DNA of 64,000 nt, from contig CM049307.1 of assembly GCA_026874595.1 (NCBI GenBank), positions 73,196,643 to 73,260,642 on the forward strand, read 5' to 3'. How positions within the stretch are numbered: the first letter of the stretch is position 1; each line of letters starts with the position of its first letter. Below, in pieces: positions 24,600 to 33,582 of this stretch. Position numbers and translations under genes: made by a program. Source of the stretch: Sipunculus nudus. Lineage: Eukaryota; Annelida; Sipuncula; Golfingiida; Sipunculidae. Below the pieces are notes generated by a model that searched no databases, had not been told where the DNA came from, and saw only the letters and a list, made by a program, of their open reading frames with translations.

Positions 24600-25200
24600 T
24601 CTCCTGTATAATTTGGGGTTAATATTTAAATGAGAATACTTAATGAGGTCAGAGGTCACCAGAATTCCGTGGTGCCCTGATGACTTGCCCAATATTTGGC
24701 AGATTTTCATGAAACTAATTATGAATATTAAACAATATAATATGTTGCCAGAATAAAATTCTCGACAAAATTCACGCATAACTAATAAGGTCAGATGTCA
24801 CCAGGCTTCTTTGTGGTGTCACTTTGTGTCCAACTGTTAACTTTTAATGTCGCAGTGATAACTTACCAGGGCTTTGCTGGATCTACACTAAACTCACCAG
24901 GCTACTTTTTGGTGTCGTCACGATAACTTACCAGGAATATGATGCATTTTGATGAAGCTCAACAGAAATATTTTTCATTATAATATTTCGACTAAGTTCA
25001 GTTCCTTAAAAAAATTATGCATAGTAAATAAGGTCAGAGGTCACCGGACTTGTGGTTTCATGATGACTTCCCATATACAACTGGTGCATTTTTATAAAAC
25101 TCATTATAAAAAATACCAGTATAGTTTCTCGCTGAATTAAATTCTCGGTAAAACCCATGTATGCATATTTAATGAGGTCAACGGTCACAAGAAATACGAT
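24600..25200 (+). repeat. Diverged tandem repeat with AGGTCAGAGGTCA boxes
   Basis: The phrase AATRAGGTCAGAGGTCACC occurs at about 24,642, 24,784 (one change), 25,028 and 25,168 (degenerate), each followed by similar text (a GTGGT motif, TGATGACTT, TTTTCATGAAACT or TTTTATAAAACT, AAATTCTCG). Spacing is irregular, about 140-245 bases. No coding potential. Confidence 0.75.
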
Positions 25201-25658
25201 GGGCGTATATATAATGCACCCCTGCGGTGCTCCTTGTTTTCTGAATGCCCCGTACTGTCGAGCAATGTTTTCCTCGGAATGTTTGTTTGAATGAACTGAC
25301 AGGGCCTGGAGTTATGATACCAGTTACAATTGAACCGATGTTCAAGGGTCGAGTCATATATAGGCTGGGTGGAAGTATTTCGAAGAAAATATTAAACAGT
25401 CTTCAATACGCAGTCAGGTGGTCCAAAATACCTCCTCTCCTTTCTTCACCACCAGTTTTCGTGAGAAAGCAATCGTAAGGTATCCCAGAATAGTTCGCAT
25501 GAATGCGCTTCATGTTTAATTAATGAAAAGTAGCCCGTGTCTCCCTATCCTATATATTCATGCAGAAAAACTGTCTGGTAGATATGTAGCTATAATAATA
25601 TAGACTTGTACCTGGCTCTTCTATGGACACTTAATTCTTCGTCGGCCGTACAGCGAGT
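25201..25658. other. Intergenic DNA, no gene seen
   Basis: One open frame of 77 codons (25,245-25,478) without recognisable motifs. Confidence 0.4.
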
Positions 25659-26127
25659 AAAGCCTGCCGTTCACTGGCAATTTTTTTAGACGACCAGTCG
25701 CAAGCAGTCTGCGACTGCTTGAGACTGGCGCTCAGAGACCATTCACAGACTTGAGATCAAGGAGTTTCCCGCATTGTTTTTTTTAATTTGGAGATGATAA
25801 ATTTGTGTATCCACCAATATATAGCGGAATACGTAGCCCACCTATCTCTTCACATGCCGTTATTTTCAGGTTCCGGTTATTGTATTCGAGCTATTTCTGG
25901 TTGTACAAGCTTTCGCTGATGATCGCAACAGTCGCAAAGAAATGCAAGTTTTTTTTTATATGTCAGAAACCTTGCAATCGTCAAATACTGGCGGTCGCAA
26001 GTTGCGTCGCAAGGCCCGCTCATTTGCGATTCACATGCAATTATAATCGGCGACCAGGCGCAGATCCCTTGCGATTTAAATAGTCCCTTCGCATCGCAGC
26101 AAAATTGCCAGTGGGCGGCAGGCTTTT
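25659..26127. mobile_element. Non-autonomous DNA transposon (MITE-like) with ~27-bp TIRs
   Basis: The left end AAAGCCTGCCGTTCACTGGC (25,659-25,678) followed by AATTTT pairs with the right end AAAATTGCCAGTGGGCGGC (26,101-26,119) followed by AGGCTTTT; only the two bases after GCCG differ. The interior is full of GTCGCAA/TTGCGAT-type motifs and a perfect hairpin CAAGCAGTC-TGC-GACTGCTTG (25,701-25,721). No transposase. A target duplication could not be fixed. Confidence 0.82.
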
Positions 26128-27048
26128 AGCTGCTCCAGTTATAAGTCAACAACATTCTTATACTGTTTCAGAGAGGAGCTGTTTAATGGAATGATATTTG
26201 GGCAAAGTTATCACGGTATCATCATATTAAGTTTACTTTAGATATAATTTTTTACCATGAATAATAAAATTCCAAACCAGCCTTGCACTTGGTAAAAGAT
26301 AGTCTGGAAATAACAGCGTGAAAATTATTTTTTTCGAAACCTGTAAAAGTTTGTCATGTTTCATTTAATTTATTTTGTTCATCATTTGTTTGCTCAAGAA
26401 AAAAAGACAATAAGAGGTCGATCTCGTTAATGTTTTTGTAATATGTCAGTAACAAAAACAAAGAATTTTACTTTGTACACGACCAAATGAATCACCAACA
26501 GTACATATATCATCCGCAAATGCTAAAATATTTATATCTGGTGACTCTTGTGACATCTGAAATTTCCTGGTAAATTTGTTTCTATAATAATTTCTAAAAG
26601 CTGATTAAGATATTATGATATGCGGCTGAGCAAACAATCTTGTAATGTGCAAGTTTAGCACCAAAATGTACAAGTTAATCCTTTGTCGGTATTTAAATAT
26701 GTAAGGAAGGATCCTATTCGTAGATTTCAATATTTTAATTATATTTCCAGGAATATCATTTATGTAATCTATACGTGTCGAACTCTACAAGCAAAAAATA
26801 TATTTCTTTTCTTAAAGAAATATTTAATGCATGCTGTGTATTAAAATACACAGTCTGTATAGCAGAATATCTCTGAGTGTTCACAGCTTGATTTTAAACG
26901 GCTTGTTGTTTTTCTCAGCCTAATAAGTTAGTTTGCAGCTAGTTATTTTTGTAAATAATTAACTTGTTATTAAGAAAAGCAATTCCTCTATAGTTATTTG
27001 TATTATTAATTTACTATATCTCCGCTATTCCTGCATTCAAGGAAAGGA
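26128..27048. other. AT-rich intergenic DNA, no gene seen
   Basis: Nothing recognised. Confidence 0.45.
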
Positions 27049-27136
27049 ATTATTTTGCCTTTTTCCAACCAAGTTTAATAGAAAAAGTATACTTTTTTTA
27101 AATATCAAATTTGGTTGAAAAAGGCAAAATAGTTAA
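27049..27136. repeat. Foldback (long inverted repeat)
   Basis: The left arm (27,049-27,076, containing TTTTGCCTTTTTCCAACCAA) pairs with the right arm (27,107-27,136, containing TTGGTTGAAAAAGGCAAAA) with one bulge and one or two mismatches. The loop contains the perfect palindrome AAAAAGTATACTTTTT. Confidence 0.85.
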
Positions 27137-27837
27137 TTAACTAGTATTTTTCATATTTTCACTAAAGAAGGTTTTGTACTAACCGTTATATTATAATTAT
27201 TCCTATTAAATTTCTGATATTTTTCTTCTCAAACAGTTTTTTTTTATAATTTTAAAATATTTCCATTAAAATATGACAGTTCATGTTATGTTGCGCAAGA
27301 GTAATTACACTGAAAAGGAGAGAGAACCCTCCGTATTGTTTACAAAACGAATCCACTACATGTATTTCCATGGAATATTCTTTCTGTATCATTATCTTTT
27401 CACCCAAATTGTCTAATTATTTTCTGTCCACCATTTTCATATTCATTCGTCAAAAACCATCGTTTTAACCGTCCTCTTTCATTGCTTCTCCATATAATTA
27501 AAACAACAAACGTTCAATTTCTCTCATATAATTTTCAGGTTTATCTACGTCTGATGATACATACTGAAATTTGAATAACCCAATTACTTAGCTAACATAA
27601 TTCTTCATTCTATGTTAACTTTCTTTATCTTCAGGTATTTAGTGTTAATTTGGCCGCTTTTAATTTTGCTTTGAGATTCTGATCTGTCACTTTATTTTGA
27701 TTACATGTGAAATAGAAATTCCCAGTAACTTGACAGATGTCTTACTTTTATATGTTGTTCTGTACAGTGAATATTTTAGCCAAGTCAAATAGCTTCAGAT
27801 TTTCAGCTCAGCTTCAGTCAAAATTCACTGTTTAGGG
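27137..27837. other. AT-rich intergenic DNA, no gene seen
   Basis: Nothing recognised. Confidence 0.45.
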
Positions 27838-28040
27838 CCTGGACAGTCGTGGGATAAAACGCTTGGCTCTCTCCACTGGCGACCCAGGTTCGATCCCCGG
27901 TGTGGCTATGAAAGTGGGTTGTAGTTGCCCGTCCACGGCCGGTGGTTTTCTCCACGTTCTCCCGTTTCCTCCACCAATACAGACTACCGAACGCCATCAT
28001 CGGAGCCATGGAGAATGCCTTGTTTAGTAATAATATATAT
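27838..28040 (+). mobile_element. tRNA-derived SINE
   Basis: The B box GGTTCGATCCC (27,888-27,898) lies ~50 bases after a degenerate A-box-like stretch (CCTGGACAGTCGTGG). The body contains GTGGCTATGAAAGTGGGTTG, CCCGTCCACGGCCGGTGG and TTTTCTCCACGTTCTCCCG, then GTTTAGTAATAATAT at the 3' end. The same body is seen, truncated, at 4,819. It lies about 40 bases from the LINE tail that follows. Confidence 0.75.
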
Positions 28041-28079
28041 TTGTACAATCCATGTAAAACAAATTAGTTTATATTTAAG

Positions 28080-29770
28080 TCATCTAAGCTATAGCGATCA
28101 CCCTTTGTCCATCGTCCGTACTTGTCCGTCCTTTAACAGGGCACAAATTCTAAATGTTAGACCTATAAACTTCTAACTGTACATCCATTAAAATGTCCAT
28201 TTAAAATCTCCTTGGGAACCTGAAGTTAGGTCTCTGTAAACCCATATCCTCCGAGCTACGGGGCTTGTAAGTACCCTCCAGAATAATAAAAAAATTGGTA
28301 CAAAAGCCCCAGTATATGAACAACTAATGCATTGATCGCCATGATTTTTTGTTCTTCTCTCCAATTCGCATAAAGTGGACAATACAAAAAATAGTGCTCA
28401 GGGGTCTCTACTGCAATACAAGAGCAAATTAGATTTTCTAAACAATGAGTTTTAAATAAAAGCCCGTTCAGGGAGCTGTGACCAAGACGTATTCTTGTAT
28501 TATGAATTTGTAACGGTCGGTTACCCATGTACTGACAGTAATATTCTTTCACTTTTCTTTCTAATTTTCTTTCTCATTTTGAGACAGATGGTCTGTTCCT
28601 TGTAATTTGGTCTAACGAATTCCACAAACATGTCGTTGAAAAAGAAAACTATTTTGCCGTACAGACGTACGGGCTGCTGGCGGACGCAGATTATACCTGT
28701 TACGCAATTCATACCCATAGTCGCGCATATATAGTTGTGCCAACATATTGACCTTTTTTTATAGAACAAGATAAGCTTTTTAATCTTCCGTCTCTCACTT
28801 AACAGTTGCCATCCTGTTTTTTTTTTTTTTTTTTTTGTTGTTAATTAAATTGAGGCTGGTGCCCCTAATTGCACCAGTCACTATTCTCGCTGCGCTCTGT
28901 TGACTGATTTGACGCACTTGTAATTGAACATCATTGCACCCATCCCACAGTTCACATGCATTTTCTAAAATACAGGCCTTATAAAAGAGAGATACAAAAC
29001 TTCAAAAGCATTCCTATCTAATGTATATATAAGTGATCTCATTACATCTATTCTCATACTTGCTTTTTCACAAATATAACTTATGTGATCTTTCCATGTG
29101 CAACGTTCGTTTAAAATAACACCCAGATGTTTGTGATTTGTCACCGATAACAGCGGCTGTCCTAGCATGTATACAGGCGGTATTGTTACAGTTCTCCTGC
29201 TAAAGTAAACATTTCTGTTTTTCGAGAACGAAATGTGACGAACCACTTCTCAGCCTATTTCTCAATAACAAATCATTTGTAAGGCTTTTAGACATATTCT
29301 CCATATTTCCCCCAACAATAAATACTGAAGCGTTATCCGCATACAGTCGGATGCTAGTGTTTCCACTTTCTACCGTATCATTGAAATATACTAGGAACAG
29401 CAACGGGCCTAGCATGGATGCAGGATGAGGAATGACCATTTACCACGAATCTTTGCATTCTGTCAGACAAATAATCAGAAAACCATTCAAGTAAATTACC
29501 TTGATCACCCATTTTATTTAGTTTATATATAAGGCCCTCATGCCATACCCTGTCGAATGCATTTGATGCGTCCAAAGATATAAAAATGGTTTCATATTTT
29601 CCGTATGAACCGTTTTAGATATTATGTCATAAATCTCACATAGTTGATGAGTACACGAATCACCCGGCATGTATGCTGACTGGGCTGATGTTAATCTGTT
29701 ATTCCTGTGCATAAAGTTGAACACATACTTAAACACACGCCGCTCAAATACTTTGCTTACAAATTTAATG
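28080..29770 (-). pseudogene. Non-LTR retrotransposon (jockey/CR1 group), dead copy
   Basis: Minus-strand blocks in order: RNNRLTSAQSAYMPGDSCTH (about 29,700-29,640), MDASNAFDRVWHEGLIYKLN (29,575-29,516, RT catalytic-Asp block), LLEWFSDYLSDRMQRFVVNG, GPLLFLVYFNDTV, SIRLYADNASVFIVGG (29,355-29,308), then LLSVTNHKHLGVILNERCTW, and the C-terminal RLGHSSLNGLLFKTHC and CIAVETPEHYFLYCPLYANW (about 28,490-28,370). The usual YADD reads YADN, so the second catalytic Asp is lost, and there are several frame changes (for example near 29,430). The ORF runs directly into a tail with GGGCACAAAT in reverse complement and ends at the TATAGCTTAGATGA edge (28,080). Confidence 0.88.
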
Positions 29771-29871
29771 AATGGAACTTGTCAATAGTAACTCATATCC
29801 TGTTTACAACCCCTTTACAAAGCGCTTTGAAGAGACCAATTGAATATTCGTGTTAAATTCTTAATGAACTA

Positions 29872-30236
29872 AGTAAACAGGGCACAAATCGTCACTGTTG
29901 GATCTATATCCTCTAACTTGACATCCTGGGAAGTCCATGAAAAATCTCCTTGAAAATCTGAATTTAGGTCTCTCTTCCCATGTCCTCCGAGCTAAAGGGC
30001 TTGCAAGTACCCCCAAGAATAATTAAAAATTTGATACAAAAACTCCAGTATCTGCTTAACTAATGCAGTGGTTGCCATGATTCTTTGCATGCATATTCAT
30101 CATGGAGTGTTTCATCAGTTCCTGCAGACTGGTGGCGCCACCTGTATTTTATTTTCGAAGTTTTAGGCATAATTTTCTCTTAATTTTTAGATCTTCAAAT
30201 ACAGTGCTCCGGCTGTTAATAGGGCACAAATTGTAA
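29872..30236 (-). repeat. LINE-tail unit, left part of a copy split by Harbinger
   Basis: Carries GGGCACAAATCGTC, TTACATCC-like ACTTGACATCCTGGG, CTCCGAGCT, CATGCATATTCATCATGGAG and GACTGGTGGCGCCACCTG. It then starts a second unit (AGGGCACAAATTGTAA, 30,222-30,236) that is interrupted by the Harbinger element and resumes at 31,456. Confidence 0.85.
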
Positions 30237-31455
30237 CGCGACCTTTGTGCGTCCCGTGTGCGACCACAAAATTTACCAGGTCGTGGGAGGCTCAAAGAAA
30301 GCAGAATGGTTACCTAGGTCTTTCAAAGGTGGAACACCAGAGTTTCAGACTTCGCCATGGACGCCATGGTCTCCGTGAATTTTCGAACATTTTCAAAACA
30401 GTCGCACAAAGGTCGCCGAGGAGGTGGGTTGCTCAAAGGTGGCTCAAAGCAGGCAGAAGGGAGCATTGCCATGGTTGCAGAATGGAGGCACAGTGGTGAC
30501 CCAATGGTCGCCAGGTAATAGATGCGTTCTGCTGCATAATTTCCCGTCAATTCCGCCTCCCTTTTGCCTCCTTTTGGCTATCACCGTGCCTCAATTCGGT
30601 ATTTTGTTTCGCAGTTCTTGGGCCAACCTTTTGGAGGATTTCATCAAACATTGCTGGGTTCATTCGAAGGCAATTGTAGAAGGACCCATCATCTTCTAGC
30701 CTCAGTTCATGCATCAGTTGGCTGTAGTTCCCGTATTGAACCCATCTCTGTTGTCTGAGCAAGGGGCGTACCCACCAGGTTCGTGGTTTTCTTCTTTTGC
30801 GCCTGTTCATTCTTCTTTTAAGGACAACAACAGTCATCTGATTCACCAGCAGTGCTTGGTGACCTTGTAACATGGCATGGCAATATGTAAGAATAGCTGG
30901 TTGTTCATCCCAAATATTTATCTTCTGGAAAGGTTCTCAGTTTGGGAGCTAGGACAAAACTGATAGAAAATTGCCAGAATCAAGGCATATTTATACCCAG
31001 GCACTCATGTCGCCCAACTGTCGTCAGGGGTCGCCCAAACAATGCTCAATGGTCGCCCAGGAGGCAGAAGCATGGCAGAGAGGTCGGCCAGTGATCGCTG
31101 TTAGTTGCTGTTGGTCGCCGATGACGGCACGGAGGAGGCACAGAGGAGGCTCCATGGTTGCCCAAACATTGCTCGGGGGTCGCCTGTGCAGTCTATATTC
31201 GCGTTGGTTGCTTAAGGTTGCACAGTGGAAGCACAGGGGAGGTAATCAGGTGGCTGAGTTAACACAAAGGTCGCTAACAGATTGCCATGAAAATGCCCAA
31301 ATTTTCATTTTTGGTGGTTCACGGGAGGCACATGTATCGCTGGAGCAGTTACACAGAAACAGGATTTTCTGGGTTTTGGCGACCATTGAGTGTCTTGGCT
31401 ATTTTATGGTTGCTCAAGGGTGGCACAAAGGTCGTAGCCCTCTATAAAAGGGCCT
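30237..31455 (-). mobile_element. PIF/Harbinger-type element, partly deleted
   Basis: A TAA lies on both sides (30,234-30,236 and 31,456-31,458), and the flanking sequences join into one continuous LINE-tail repeat (AAATTGTAA|CCATTAGACC), which defines the insertion. Harbinger elements duplicate a 3-bp TWA target. The inner termini GCGACCTTTGTGC (30,238-30,250) and GCACAAAGGTCG (about 31,421-31,432) are inverted repeats. The right end has an extra ~20 bases ending AAAAGGGCCT that the left end lacks. Inside lies a HARBI1-type N-terminal coding fragment and many GGTCGCC-like motifs. Confidence 0.8.
30547..30873 (-). pseudogene. HARBI1-like nuclease, N-terminal fragment
   Basis: The 108-codon frame contains RKPRTWWVRPLLRQQRWVQY, then LMHELRLEDDGSFYNCLRMN, then PAMFDEILQKVGPRTAKQNT. 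This is the conserved N-terminal part of PIF/Harbinger (HARBI1, DDE_4) nucleases in animals. Complete proteins are around 350-400 residues with a DDE core; here the frame stops at about residue 108 and no catalytic region follows, only motif-rich non-coding DNA. It is the remnant of an autonomous element that lost most of its gene. Confidence 0.8.
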
Positions 31456-31458
31456 TAA

Positions 31459-31981
31459 CCATTAGACCTAGGACCTTCTAACCGTTTATCCAGAGAGGTT
31501 CTAGGTCACTCTGCATGGAAACCTGAAATAATCTGCAAGATATGTGAAAGAACATGATTTGAGCTCCCTAGAGGACAGCTTTGCAATATTGACTATAACT
31601 GCACCTAGAAACTTCTCATTTGAGTAAGATAAAGGGAGGTTCCTGAAAATATTTCTTGGATACCTTTAATAAAGTTACTGTGACCTACATTCTGTGAGTT
31701 ATGTGAAAGAACATGATTTTAGCACTCTGTTAGTCAGATGGACACTAATTGGATTCAAGCATTTGGATGAAGAAACTTCTATCCTTGCATCTAGCGAGTT
31801 TCTGGTAAAATCTTCTTGGAAAGCCTAAATAGGGTCACTGTAACCTATTTCTGAGGACTATTGGCAAAATGCCTGTTTTCAGCACACTGGGCGTCATTTT
31901 ACCCAACGATCAAGATTCCTTGAATTCAACGTCATGGCCCAGGGGCTACTTGTTCTTGGTTAGCATTCGGGCCTGAAACTT
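31459..31981 (-). repeat. LINE-tail repeat, right part plus diverged sub-repeats
   Basis: It resumes CCATTAGACCTAGGACCTTC after the Harbinger TAA. It continues as about three diverged ~130-base units, each with an 'aaacttcta/c' box, a TTTCTTGGA- or TCTTCTTGGA-like box, GTCACTGTRACCTA and a GTGAAAGAACATGATTT-like phrase. Confidence 0.65.
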
Positions 31982-32112
31982 TTGAAATGGATTCAATCAG
32001 ACTTTATATATATATTTTTGCGGATTCATCATGTTTTATTAAGTTTTCTACTTATTATACTTATATTAAAGGTGGTTTCCTCAGACGATACGAGAATACG
32101 GCAGCGCGAAAA

Positions 32113-32762
32113 GGCCATGTCAGACTGTCACGATCTGGCTTACGAGTTTTGCGAGTTACAACTCGCACCAACTCGCCAGATGTCGTGTAATACTCGAACC
32201 TATGTCTTTGCATGTCGAACAGATGCCTCTTTTCTCACCAGTACTCGCCATGCTGCGGCGAGAATTCTAAGGTGCCCTAGCACCCACCATTTGAAAAACA
32301 ATTTATATGATTTCTGGCTTTCTCTGTGTATATATTAATGATCGAAGGATGCTTTTGGTTGTGAAAAGTGCTTACAACGCCTTCATGAGGTGCGGAACCA
32401 TCCCACTTTTTTCCCAAATCACCACATGTCGGCCTCCCTCGTACAATACTCGTATTTCAGTCGTCATAAACTTGTGCATATGTTTCTCTAATTCGTCTAG
32501 ACTTGCATCTATTCGTACATTGTCGATGAAAAGTCTTCATTTTTCGAGAATATGTCCTACAAAGACCGTACAGATGTTGATTAATCTCGTGCTGCTAAAA
32601 ACACGATTATCACACTAGTTTCGTATCATTGTGAAACAGAACTCGAAAAAGAATTCGAACATCATCAAAACCCGCGGCAAACTCGTGGAATTTTCGGGGA
32701 GTTATAACTAGCCAGCACTCGTGGTAACTTATAGCCTTAACTCGTGACATTGTGACTTGGCA
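32113..32762. mobile_element. Non-autonomous DNA transposon with imperfect TIRs and ACTCG motifs
   Basis: The left end GCCATGTCAGACTGTCACGA (32,114-32,133) matches the reverse complement of 32,742-32,761 at 17 of 20 positions. The interior contains more than a dozen ACTCG/CGAGT motifs and a nested palindrome at 32,129-32,187. No transposase is visible. Open frames across it are not supported as genes. Confidence 0.7.
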
Positions 32763-33582
32763 ATAACATACTATCTACAGTCAAACCTGTCTGAATGGCC
32801 ACCTGTCTACTAACACCACCGTTGAGTGAACCGGAAACATTCACATTGGTTATAACTAACCTGACCACTCATGAATTAAGACCACTTTTTGCCTGTCCCA
32901 CGGATCGTCTTATTACACAGGTCTTATTTCAGGTTCCGAGGGCAGCTTTCACAAGAAAATCACAAACAAATACTTAAATCTTATTTAAAGTATTTCATAA
33001 TTAATTACCAACCAACAGTTTATCATACAAATGGAAGTTAGTAGAAATCTACCGATGTCCTTATTACTTTATATAATCACAGACCATGGAACACATTTTT
33101 AACGAATGTTTTTTACGAATGTTTTGTTACAAAAAAATTGTATTTTGACATTGTTTAACGGATGAAATCAAATGGAGTTATCATGCCACCATTAACCTTG
33201 AACACAGTATATTATGGATGGAAGATTTCTACACATTTTGAAAAATGGGACAAAATAAGGAAAAAATTATAACATAAAGTAGCTTTGTAGTTTTAGTATT
33301 AGAAGGCAAAAGCATTGAAAATATTTGTATCTTGTAGGAACCACTAGAATATATGTTCATATTGCATGTGCTGCTGCAAGCTTTGAAATTTCGATATATG
33401 GTTGAAATGATATGCAGGAAATGTGCTTTGCATAAATTGTATACATTGTATTTGATGTAGTCGTGTACAAAAATGTATGAAATGCGTTTTCCATGATTTT
33501 GCAATAAAAATAAATGTAAAAAACAACAACAAGGCCTACAGGCCTAATGCGAAACTGTGCAAAGTTTAAGAGTATGAATTTT
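32763..33582. other. Intergenic DNA, no gene seen
   Basis: AT-rich, nothing recognised. Confidence 0.45.
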
